Below, piece after piece: positions 1 to 7,659 of a stretch of 64,000 bases of DNA. The stretch lies in the NCBI RefSeq assembly GCF_001612615.1, contig NZ_BDAU01000032.1, positions 1-64,000 of the forward strand, in the 5' to 3' direction. The stretch's first letter is position 1. Every line of letters starts with the position of its first letter. A program made the translations under genes and the position numbers. This DNA is from Nocardia amikacinitolerans NBRC 108937 (GTDB lineage Bacteria; Actinomycetota; Actinomycetes; Mycobacteriales; Mycobacteriaceae). The notes beneath the pieces were generated by a model. It ran no database searches and was not told where the DNA came from. It saw only the letters and a list, made by a program, of their open reading frames with translations.

Positions 1-85
1 ATTCACGGCGGCAGGGCCATCGCAACACTCCACGGGGCTTGAGGGTGAGTGTTGCATCCACCCCCTGAACCCAAGGATCAACTAG

Positions 86-140
86 CCGCCATTTGACTAC
101 CGTCGAAACCATTTCTCTATCGACGGTAGTCAAATGGTGG
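86..140. repeat. Long hairpin-forming inverted repeat
   Basis: Positions 86-105 pair with 121-140 around a 15-base loop. The inner 17 pairs (89-105 with 121-137) are perfect, and the arms extend by two more pairs past one G-T pairing. No T-run follows on the plus strand, so it is not a classical terminator. It could be an operator, a terminator of a gene left of the window, or the end of a mobile sequence. No gene is supported between it and the repeats that follow. Confidence 0.75.
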
Positions 141-307
141 TTAGGGGGTTGACAGGCCGAGGACTCTTTTCGAGTTGGGGCTCTCTAGACGCAACCAGAG
201 CTGGCCGACCACGCCGGAAGCCCAGAGAACGCACCCAACAGCGGGAGGTAAGCCGGGTACGGCACACGACGCGCCCAGAACTGTTCGAGAAAACCTGGGT
301 AGGCCAG

Positions 308-875
308 ACCATTTGGACGCAGCCGACCGTGGACATCACGTCACCCGACACAACCGGAATCCGACCCAGCCGCTTCCGACCCACACCAGCCCGATCTCCG
401 GCAAACCCGCCACAGCCCAAACCATTTGGCCCCGCCAAACCCGACACACCACGTCACCCAACACAACCGAAACCCGACCCAGCCGCTTCCGACCCACACC
501 AGCCCGATCTCCGGCAAACCCGCCACAGCCCAAACTATTTGGCCCCGCCAAACCCGACACACCACGTCACCCAACGCAACCGAAACCCGACCCAGCCGCA
601 TCCGACCCAAGCCAGCCCGCTTTGCGGCAAACCCGCCCCAGGCCAAACCATTTTGGCCCCGCGAAACCATTTGGCCCCGCCAAACCCGACACACCACGTC
701 ACCCAACTCAACCGGAACCCAACGCAGCCGCATCCGACCCAAGCCAGCCCGCTTTGCGGCAAACCCGCCCCAGGCCAAACCATTTTGGCCCCGCGAAACC
801 ATTTGGCCCCGCCAAACCCGACACACCACGCCGCCCAACTCAACCGGAACCCAACGCAGCCGTACCCGACCCAAC
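308..875. repeat. Tandem 113/132 bp repeat units
   Basis: A motif beginning ACCATTTGG or ACTATTTGG recurs at 308, 421, 534, 666 and 798, so the units are 113, 113, 132 and 132 bp long. The longer units differ by a 19 bp partial duplication of the unit's own start (CCATTTTGGCCCCGCGAAA). Each unit ends in C-rich text related to the 19 bp minisatellite that follows. All reading frames are open because of base composition and periodicity. None gives a credible protein, so I treat the block as non-coding. Confidence 0.85.
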
Positions 876-1160
876 CCAGCCCGGCCGTATCCGACCCACC
901 GGCCGTATCCGACCCAGCCAGCCGTATCCGACCCAGCCAGCCGTATCCGACCCAGCCAGCCGTACCCGACCCAGCCAGCCGTACCCGACTCAACCAGCCG
1001 TACCCGACTCAACCAGCCGTACCCGACTCAACCAGCCGTACCCGACTCAACCAGCCGTACCCGACTCAACCAGCCGTACCCGACTCAACCAGCCGTACCC
1101 GGCCCAACCAGCCGTACCCGGCCCAACCAGCCGTACTCGACCCAACCAGCCGTACTCGGC
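857..1160. repeat. 19 bp minisatellite next to ectB
   Basis: About 15-16 head-to-tail copies of a 19 bp unit, best form CAGCCGTACCCGACTCAAC, with drift at both edges and an identical core around 980-1095. Because 19 is not a multiple of three, each frame translates into the same 19-residue repeat, which explains the long spurious frames here. The array ends about 44 bp beyond the ectB stop codon. It is therefore downstream of ectB and could lie in the tail of its transcript. Confidence 0.85.
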
Positions 1161-1203
1161 ATCTCCAGCCGACCCCGCCCACGGCGAAGCCGAATGCAGC
1201 CCA

Positions 1204-2460
1204 TCACCCACAAACAGCCCCCACCGCACCGGCAACTACTTCCAACCCCCGCTCCAACTCGTCCTCACCGATCGTCAACGGCGGCAACAACTTCACCACC
1301 TCGTCCACCGACCCCGACGTCTCCACCAACAACCCCCGATCGAACGCCACCTGGCAAACCTTCCCCGCCAGCGACGGATCCTCGAAGACGATCCCGTGCA
1401 CCAACCCCCGCCCACGCGTCGAGACACCGGGGAATTCGGCCGCGAGCCGAGCGAGCGCCGCCTCGATCCGCGCGCCCTTGGCGAGGGTCGCGCGCTCGAG
1501 CGCATCGTCGGACCAGTAGTGGCGCAACGCGACCTCGGCCGTGACGAAGGCGGGGTTGTTGCCGCGGAAGGTGCCGTTGTGCTCACCGGGCGTCCACTGG
1601 TCCAGCTCCGACCGGAAAAGCACCAGCGCCATGGGCAATCCGTAGCCGCCGATCGATTTCGACAGCGTCACGATGTCGGGCGTGATGCCCGCGAACTCGA
1701 AGGAGAAGAACGGACCGGTCCGCCCGCAGCCCATCTGCACGTCGTCGACGATCAGCAGGATGCCGCGCGCCCGGCACAGCTCAGCCAGTTCGCGCAGCCA
1801 CCGCGCCCGCGCGACGTTTACACCACCTTCGCCCTGGACGGTCTCCACGATGACTGCGGCGGGCTTGTCCAATCCCGACGAGGGGTCGTCCAGCGCCCGG
1901 CGCATCCAGTGCAGCTCGTCGTCCGCGCCGAGGTAGCCGTCGTAGGGCATCGGCGTGACGTGCACCAGCGGCACGCCAGCTCCCGCGCGCTTGGCGGCAT
2001 TGCCGGTCACCGACAGCGCGCCGAGCGACATGCCGTGGAAGGCGTTGGTGAAGTTCAGCACCGCTTGTCTGCCGGTGACCTTGCGAGCGAGCTTGAGCGC
2101 TGCCTCGACGGCATTCGCACCGGTCGGGCCGGGAAATTGCACCTTGTAGTCCAGTCCGCGCGGAGCGAGGACGGTGTCGCGCAGGGTTTCCAGCAGCCGT
2201 CGCTTGGCCACCGTCGACATGTCCAGACCGTGGGTGATCCCGTCGCCCGCGAGATAGTCGATCAGCGCGCGCTTGAGGACCGGATTGTTGTGGCCGTAGT
2301 TCAGCGCACCAGCACCGGCGAAGAAATCCAGGTACTCGCGGCCTTGCTCGTCGCGCAACCAGGCGCCGCTGGCGGTGTCGAACACCGTCGGCCAGGATCG
2401 GCAGTACCCGCGAACATTCGATTCGAGTGCCTCGAAAACGGTCGACTCGGCGACAGACAT
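1204..2460 (-). CDS. ectB: Diaminobutyrate--2-oxoglutarate transaminase (EctB-type)
   Basis: A 418-residue class III PLP aminotransferase. The N-terminus, with GYCRSWPTVFDTA and then LDFFAGAGALNYGHNNP, is characteristic of EctB. The PLP-binding lysine is K268 in LSKSIGGYG, and a DDVQMGCGRTG motif precedes it. EctB converts aspartate semialdehyde plus glutamate to L-2,4-diaminobutyrate, the first step to ectoine; the same enzyme type also supplies diaminobutyrate to siderophores. The usual partners are missing: upstream is a divergent ABC transporter and downstream only tandem repeats. It is therefore an orphan, or ectA/ectC lie outside the window. The frame is intact and full length. Confidence 0.88.
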   Translation of the reverse strand: MSVAESTVFEALESNVRGYCRSWPTVFDTASGAWLRDEQGREYLDFFAGAGALNYGHNNPVLKRALIDYLAGDGITHGLDMSTVAKRRLLETLRDTVLAPRGLDYKVQFPGPTGANAVEAALKLARKVTGRQAVLNFTNAFHGMSLGALSVTGNAAKRAGAGVPLVHVTPMPYDGYLGADDELHWMRRALDDPSSGLDKPAAVIVETVQGEGGVNVARARWLRELAELCRARGILLIVDDVQMGCGRTGPFFSFEFAGITPDIVTLSKSIGGYGLPMALVLFRSELDQWTPGEHNGTFRGNNPAFVTAEVALRHYWSDDALERATLAKGARIEAALARLAAEFPGVSTRGRGLVHGIVFEDPSLAGKVCQVAFDRGLLVETSGSVDEVVKLLPPLTIGEDELERGLEVVAGAVGAVCG

Positions 2461-2607
2461 CGACGATCCTTCCTGTCGTGCGCGAGCACTCCAACGATCT
2501 GAAGTGTCTGTGTTTCTAACACTGGCGCCTCAGCTTCGTAGCGCTTTTCCAAAAATCGCGCGGGAAGCTACCGCGCGTCCGCGACCGGGCAGTAAAGTCG
2601 ACTCCTT

Positions 2608-3462
2608 GTGCGCTGGAGTGCGGGAGGGGAGGAACGGCTGGCCGCAGCAACCCGGGCGCGACGCGAGGCGACACTCTATTGGCGGCTCGCGGTGGCGGGG
2701 TTCCGGCGTCAGTCGCAGTACAAACTGGCGATGTTGGCGGGTCTGTTCACCAACTGCGTGTTCGGTTTGGTACGCGCGGCGGTAATGCTCGCCGCCGTGC
2801 GCGGTGCGGGCGATTTCGGCGGCTACGACGAAGGCACCATGGGCGCCTACATCTGGCTCTCCCAAGGGCTGCTCGGCGCGATGCAATTCATGGGCCCGCC
2901 ACTGGAATTGGTGGATCGCGTCAAGAACGGCGACGTCGCGATCGACTTCCTGCGCCCCGTCGATATCCAACTGGGTTATCTCGCCGCCGATCTGGGGCGT
3001 GCGACGTGCACGTTGGTGCCGCGGTTCCTGCCGAGCGTGCTGTTCGGATTCCTCACCGTCGGTCTCGCCATGCCCACGACGCCGGGTCCGTATGTGCTCG
3101 GCGTGATTTCGATGGTGCTCGCCGTCGCGCTGTCGTTCCTGATGCTGTTCGCCATCGGCCTGATCGGCTTCTGGGTGGTGGAGACCCGCGGCATCCGGGT
3201 GCTCTACCAGATCTGCGGCACCTTCCTCGCCGGACTGTTCGTGCCGGTGCACATGTTCCCGGACTGGCTGCGCACGCTCGCGTACGCCACCCCGTTCCCG
3301 TCGATTCTGCAAGCCCCGATCGACGTGCTCTCCGGCCGGATACTCGGCATGGAAGCGGTCACGGTCGTTGGCGCACAGCTGTTCTGGGTGCTCACGATCG
3401 CCGCGATCGGCAGGCTCATGCTGGCCGCGGGCCGCCGCAGGCTGGAGGTGCAGGGTGGCTGA
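2608..3462 (+). CDS. ABC-2 type permease subunit 1 (DUF990-like)
   Basis: A 284-residue integral membrane protein with about six hydrophobic segments. The N-terminal text TLYWRLAVAGFRRQSQYK followed by a membrane span fits the DUF990 family of ABC-2 permeases, which work as pairs of unlike subunits with one ATPase. GTG at 2608 is the start used; no convincing ribosome site precedes it, but a later start would remove the conserved N-terminal helix. It overlaps the next permease gene by 8 bp and shares an operon with it and the ATPase. The substrate cannot be predicted. Confidence 0.85.
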   Translation: MRWSAGGEERLAAATRARREATLYWRLAVAGFRRQSQYKLAMLAGLFTNCVFGLVRAAVMLAAVRGAGDFGGYDEGTMGAYIWLSQGLLGAMQFMGPPLELVDRVKNGDVAIDFLRPVDIQLGYLAADLGRATCTLVPRFLPSVLFGFLTVGLAMPTTPGPYVLGVISMVLAVALSFLMLFAIGLIGFWVVETRGIRVLYQICGTFLAGLFVPVHMFPDWLRTLAYATPFPSILQAPIDVLSGRILGMEAVTVVGAQLFWVLTIAAIGRLMLAAGRRRLEVQGG

Positions 3463-4285
3463 GCCGCTCGTCTCCGTGCCGTCGGGCAACTGGTACACAC
3501 CGTATGCCGCGGTGTTGCGCTCGCGCATCAGAGCCCAGCGGGCATACCGGTTGTCCTTCGCCAGCGAGGTGTTCAGCGCGTTCCTCATCGGCGTCGTCGA
3601 ATTCGCCGAGGTGTGGGTCATCTTCCACAACGTGCGGGTGCTCGGCGGGCTGGATATGCACGGGGCGCTGCTGCTGTTCGGACTGAGCAACACCACGTTC
3701 GCGCTGGCCCAAGTGCTTGTCGGACATCTGGATACGCTGCCGACCCTGATCAGGATGGGCACCCTCGACGCCTATCATCTACGCCCCCAACCCTTGCTGC
3801 TGCAACTCGTCACCGGCGATGTCTCGCTGCGCCGATTCGCCCGCGCCGCGGTCGCCATCGTGGTGCTGGTTATCGGGTTGCTACAGAACGACATCGATTG
3901 GGAACCGGCCGCATTCGCACTCCTGGCGATGACCCTCTCGTGCGGTATTCTCCTGTTCGGAGGGATCTTCGTCTGCGCGGCCGGGTTGCAGTTCTTCCTG
4001 ATCGACGGCTCCGAGCTCACCAACAGTTTCACCTACGGCGGGTCGTTCGCCGCTATGCAGCCCGCCTCGGTATTCCCGCCGCCGCTGAAGCTGGTGTTCG
4101 GATTCGCCATCCCGGTCGCGTTCACGGCGTACCTGCCCACCATCGCCCTGCTCGGGTTGCCGGGCCCGCCGTTGCTGCCGTCCTGGCTGGTCTGGTTCAC
4201 CCCGCTGGCGACGCTGTGGATATGGCTGCTGGCACTCGGTCTATGGCGGCTCGGGACAAGGCACTACCAGGGAGGTGGGGGATAA
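3455..4285 (+). CDS. ABC-2 type permease subunit 2 (DUF990-like)
   Basis: A 276-residue membrane protein with about six spans, starting VAEPLVSVPSGNWYTPYAAVL. GTG at 3455 is chosen because it overlaps the end of the first permease gene by 8 bp, a typical translationally coupled arrangement. An upstream in-frame start would only add out-of-frame text from the previous gene. It is similar in size and layout to the first permease, fitting a heterodimeric exporter channel. The ATPase gene follows after 2 bp. Confidence 0.85.
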   Translation: MAEPLVSVPSGNWYTPYAAVLRSRIRAQRAYRLSFASEVFSAFLIGVVEFAEVWVIFHNVRVLGGLDMHGALLLFGLSNTTFALAQVLVGHLDTLPTLIRMGTLDAYHLRPQPLLLQLVTGDVSLRRFARAAVAIVVLVIGLLQNDIDWEPAAFALLAMTLSCGILLFGGIFVCAAGLQFFLIDGSELTNSFTYGGSFAAMQPASVFPPPLKLVFGFAIPVAFTAYLPTIALLGLPGPPLLPSWLVWFTPLATLWIWLLALGLWRLGTRHYQGGGG

Positions 4286-4287
4286 GC

Positions 4288-5280
4288 GTGGCGGACAGCG
4301 ACTTATCTGACGCGATCATCGACATCGAGAATCTGACAAGACATTTCACGCTGTATCGCAAGAACGGCCGCCGCTGGCGCAGGCAGCGTGACACCCTCAC
4401 CGCGGTCGACAGGATGACCTTCCGCATCGAACGCGGCGCGGCGGTCGGCTACATCGGGGCGAACGGGGCGGGGAAGTCCACCACCATCAAGATGCTCACC
4501 GGCATCCTGGTCCCCTCGTCCGGGCGGGTGCGCACCTGCGGACTCGAGCCGGTCCGGCAGCGCAGGGAACTGGCGGGCCGAATCGGGGTGGTGTTCGGGC
4601 AGCGGTCCCAGCTGTGGTGGGATCTGCCGCTGCGCGAATCGTTCACTATCCTGGCCGCCATCCACCGGCTGGAACCCGACATCACCCGCAAGCGCACCTA
4701 CGAGCTGGTCGAGCAGCTGGAAATGGCCGAGACGCTGGACACTCCGGTGCGCCAGCTCTCGCTGGGTCAGCGGATGCGCGCCGAGGTCGCCGCGGCGCTG
4801 CTGCACTCCCCGGAGCTGGTGATCCTCGACGAACCGACCATCGGTCTCGATGTGCTTTCCAAGCAGCGGTTGCGCGAGTTCCTGCGCGCGGAGCGGGTGG
4901 ACCGCGGCACCACGCTGCTGCTCACCACGCACGACATGGGCGATATCGAAAGGCTTTGCGACCGTGTGCTCGTCGTAGATCACGGCAGCCTGGTCTACGA
5001 CGGATCGCTGGCCGGACTCGGCGCGACGGTGGGCGCGCGCCGGGTGCTCGTGGTGGACCTCGCCGAGCCGACGCCGGATCTGCGCGACCTGCCGCCCGGC
5101 GCCGAACTGCTCACCAGCGAGGCGGACGGTATGCGCCAGCGCCTTGCCTTCGACGCCGAATCCATCACCGCGGCAAAACTGCTCGCCGCCGTGTCGGATC
5201 GCGCGGAGGTGCGTGACCTGTCCATCGAGGAGCCCGGTATCGAAGACGTGGTCCGCCGGATATACGAATCCGCCCGCTGA
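4288..5280 (+). CDS. ABC transporter ATP-binding protein
   Basis: A 330-residue ATPase of the ABC-2 exporter type. Walker A is GANGAGKST at residues 57-65. The signature is LSLGQRMRAE near 156, slightly off the usual LSGGQ. Walker B is LVILDEP near 177, and the switch histidine is in LTTHDMG near 211. A C-terminal extension of about 90 residues is usual in DUF990-linked ATPases. GTG at 4288 follows a strong GGAGG at 4271-4275. It should power export through the two preceding permeases. Its last codons form half of a strong terminator hairpin. Confidence 0.9.
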   Translation: MADSDLSDAIIDIENLTRHFTLYRKNGRRWRRQRDTLTAVDRMTFRIERGAAVGYIGANGAGKSTTIKMLTGILVPSSGRVRTCGLEPVRQRRELAGRIGVVFGQRSQLWWDLPLRESFTILAAIHRLEPDITRKRTYELVEQLEMAETLDTPVRQLSLGQRMRAEVAAALLHSPELVILDEPTIGLDVLSKQRLREFLRAERVDRGTTLLLTTHDMGDIERLCDRVLVVDHGSLVYDGSLAGLGATVGARRVLVVDLAEPTPDLRDLPPGAELLTSEADGMRQRLAFDAESITAAKLLAAVSDRAEVRDLSIEEPGIEDVVRRIYESAR

Positions 5281-5300
5281 CGGGTCGGCGGGCGGATTCG
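5265..5300. terminator. Bidirectional terminator hairpin
   Basis: CGAATCCGCCCGC (5265-5277) pairs perfectly over 13 bases with 5288-5300, with a 10-base loop. The left arm overlaps the end of the ABC ATPase gene. The convergent DUF4389 gene ends at 5322, so the hairpin probably serves both genes. Confidence 0.75.
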
Positions 5301-5321
5301 CGGTAGTCGGTTCGAGCGGGG

Positions 5322-6011
5322 TTACGGCTCGCGCGGCCCCTGGTCGAGCCGGAACGGCGGGTACTCGTCACGCATCAGCGAGGCGTAGGCCTGCACCCGG
5401 ATGGCCCAGCGATTGATGCCGACGACGAAGTCGTACATGCCCTTCGGGTAGACCGCGGTGAACAGCAGCGCGATCAGCGCCACCGCGAGAAGCAGGTAGA
5501 TCACCGGCCAGGCCAGCACGACATTCCAGGCGTCGGAACCGTTGTCCTGCATGGCGGTGCCGATCGCGCCGCTCATCAGCGCGCCGATGATCAGATAGTG
5601 CGGAATGGCGAGCAGCCACCATTTGATCAAAACAAGGCCGCGGTGCAGGGTTTCGGGATAGTCGACCTCCAGATCCGCCGGATAGTCCGCGTCCGGCCGC
5701 AAATGGAACGGCGGATATTTGTCGGTGCCGAGCACGGTCAGCGCATAGAAACTGACCCGCCAATTCCAGCGCATCACACCGACATTGAAGTCGAACAGGC
5801 CGCGCGGATACCTACCGGTGAACAGGATCGCGAAGAACGCGATCACCGACACCACGAAGTACGCGATGTGCAGGAAGAACAGCACGATGTAGTGCGGGAT
5901 GGCCAGGATCCACTTCACCAGCCACATCCATCGCGACAGACCGGGATCGAGATCCCCTCGGACGCGAACCGGATTCACCGCGGCCGCCGGCTTCTCGAGT
6001 TCCATTTCCAT
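5322..6011 (-). CDS. DUF4389 membrane protein
   Basis: A 229-residue membrane protein made of two similar halves. Each half has an Arg/Trp entry motif and hydrophobic spans (SRWMWLVKWILAIPHYIVLFF and RGLVLIKWWLLAIPHYLIIG) and a glycine-rich turn ending in FDFNVGVMRWNWR or YDFVVGINRWAIR, followed by KYPPF or EYPPF. This is the DUF4389 pattern; the function is unknown. The start at 6011 has a ribosome site GGAAGGAG 6-8 bases upstream, which rules out longer forms. It stands alone and converges on the ABC operon. Confidence 0.85.
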   Translation of the reverse strand: MEMELEKPAAAVNPVRVRGDLDPGLSRWMWLVKWILAIPHYIVLFFLHIAYFVVSVIAFFAILFTGRYPRGLFDFNVGVMRWNWRVSFYALTVLGTDKYPPFHLRPDADYPADLEVDYPETLHRGLVLIKWWLLAIPHYLIIGALMSGAIGTAMQDNGSDAWNVVLAWPVIYLLLAVALIALLFTAVYPKGMYDFVVGINRWAIRVQAYASLMRDEYPPFRLDQGPREP

Positions 6012-6244
6012 GATCGACGCTCCTTCCGGGCTGCGCACAGCCCACCCGGGCTTGAATTTCACAGCGCCCCTGTGAGGTATCTCATAATTGTCCGGCACCG
6101 CTCCGTCGGTAAGGCCACGATGCGGTACCGACACGCCAACAAAAACGACCGTCCAGCCCGCACCGCGATGTTGCGAAAGGCGATCGCGGCCGTGATACTG
6201 GCTGGCGTTTGGATCGAAAACCGTTGTGTTTGGGGGGAATCCAT

Positions 6245-6535
6245 ATGCGTAACGTGCGCCCCGTCGTGCTGGTCGTCGGCCTACTGCTGATCGCCGTGCT
6301 TGCCGTCTCGGTGACCGGCTGCGGTTCGAGCAAGAAGAAGCGGCATTCCTCGTCCGGACCGGTCGCCGCCGCGACCACGACCGCCGCGGCCGCCTTCCGC
6401 AACTGTGAAGACGCCTGGGCCGCGGGCAAAGCGCCCCTGCGCCGCACGGACCCCGGCTACTCGGTGCAACTCGACCGCCTCGACGGCAAAGAGGACGGCG
6501 TCGCCTGCCTGGTCCGCCCCGCACCCGGCCGCTGA
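6245..6535 (+). CDS. Excalibur-domain lipoprotein
   Basis: A 96-residue exported protein. A hydrophobic leader ends in VSVTGC, a plausible lipobox with the lipidated Cys near residue 25. A Ser/Thr/Ala linker follows, then a C-terminal Excalibur motif: NCEDAWAAGKAPLRR, DPGYS, a Leu/Asp-rich turn and DGVACL. The two cysteines and acidic residues resemble a minimal calcium-binding loop, although the usual DxDxDG is degenerate here (LDRLDGKEDG). ATG at 6245 follows a GGGGGGA ribosome site. Related small secreted proteins occur at 27054 and 32432. Confidence 0.75.
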   Translation: MRNVRPVVLVVGLLLIAVLAVSVTGCGSSKKKRHSSSGPVAAATTTAAAAFRNCEDAWAAGKAPLRRTDPGYSVQLDRLDGKEDGVACLVRPAPGR

Positions 6536-7133
6536 TTCGATAGCGCGCTCCACCAACTCGGCCCGCGCCGGCTCGACCCCGCACCGAACCGGACCGCGCT
6601 CCGACCGGCCACATCGCGCTGTGATCCGGCGACCCCGCAAGACCTACACAGGCATCGGACCGCCGTCGCACGCGGGCCACGACTGGTGGGGAATGCCGAC
6701 TCGGAAGAGCCGTCCGTGACGGTTTGTCGGCGGGCTCTCCGCGCCGACAACGGACTGAAGCTGATCCGACCGGCGCGTCGAGAACGCTGAACCCCCGCGC
6801 GATCCGACGGCCGGTCCGCGCGCCGAATGAACGCCCGCACTACGGACGTACACAGACTCGGCGCCCGCACTCGATTGTTCGGGGAGGCAACGGCCGGAGC
6901 TGATCCCGGCATCGCGCCCGCCACACCGACCGCCCGCCTCGCGACGCGATCCGACGGCCGGGGTTCGCCCGCGGAACGAGCGACCGCGACCGTGCTCTGG
7001 GCCGCACGCTGGTTGCTCGGTGTTCGAGCACTGGGCTGTCGACGGCGGCGTCGGAGCCGATCCAGATGCCGCCCCTCCGCACCGATCCCACGCCTGACCG
7101 GCCCGGAGCACAGGGCTTGTACTATCGGCAGAC
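6536..7133. other. Intergenic stretch with no supported gene
   Basis: About 600 bp between the Excalibur lipoprotein and the lpqS-like gene. Frames here are Arg/Ala-rich and lack any family motif or ribosome site. A possible -10 box TACTAT sits at 7120-7125 just before the lpqS-like gene. I see nothing else. Confidence 0.5.
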
Positions 7134-7163
7134 GTGACATTCGGTGCGATACGGGGGGCCGGT

Positions 7164-7553
7164 ATGCGGACGGTGGTCGCCGTCGCGTTCGCCGCGTGGG
7201 CGCTCGCCCTTGCGCTGCCGGATTGTCACCTGTTCACGCCCGCCGCGACGATTCACGCGCATATCGAATCGTCAGGGCCCGGCGTCCCATCGCAGGTGGT
7301 GCCGTGGGCCGCGGCGGATCTGCATCAGCATGCCGCCGAACCGGAGCGGCATCTCTCCCCCGACGCGGTGATCGCGACCCTGCCACGCTCCGGCCCGTCG
7401 CTTCAGGAGTTGCTGCTCGTCGGCATCGCTTCGCTGCTTGTGCTGTCGTTGGCCGCGTCTGTCGGCCTCGGGCCGCGCGCGCCGCCCGTGGCCGCCGTCC
7501 CGGTCGGTGGCGGCCGGGATCAGCTCATTCGATTCGGTATCGATCGGAACTGA
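7164..7553 (+). CDS. LpqS-like exported protein
   Basis: A 129-residue protein with an N-terminal hydrophobic leader, a His-bearing middle (HLFTPAATIHAHIE and DLHQHAAEPERHL), a segment AVIATLPRSG, one further hydrophobic span and a C-terminus ending DQLIRFGIDRN. Size, His content, the xxLPR motif and gene order match LpqS (Rv0847), a copper-induced RicR-regulon protein of M. tuberculosis. The cysteine after the leader sits in LPDC, a poor lipobox. ATG at 7164 is used; GTG at 7134 lies 8 bp behind a TACTAT -10 box and could be a leaderless start. It is followed by cysK2-like and MFS genes, as in Rv0847-0849. Confidence 0.65.
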   Translation: MRTVVAVAFAAWALALALPDCHLFTPAATIHAHIESSGPGVPSQVVPWAAADLHQHAAEPERHLSPDAVIATLPRSGPSLQELLLVGIASLLVLSLAASVGLGPRAPPVAAVPVGGGRDQLIRFGIDRN

Positions 7554-7659
7554 TCGGTCAGCGTCAGGTCGTGGCCTGCCGGGGCCCGGCCGGTGTTCGT
7601 GCGTTCCCGCACTCGCACCCTCGCTGCCACAGCGACCGCACAGAATCGATGGCATCCCC

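Noticed and set aside
134..2502. Pro-rich plus-strand frames of 372-775 codons over the repeats and antisense to ectB
   Set aside because: All frames are open because of 19 bp periodicity and C-rich text; they run antisense into ectB and have no ribosome site or family.
7150..7164. RicR copper operator TACGG-N5-CGGTA
   Set aside because: Three of ten half-site positions differ from TACCC-N5-GGGTA and it overlaps the start codon; kept only as a weak hint.
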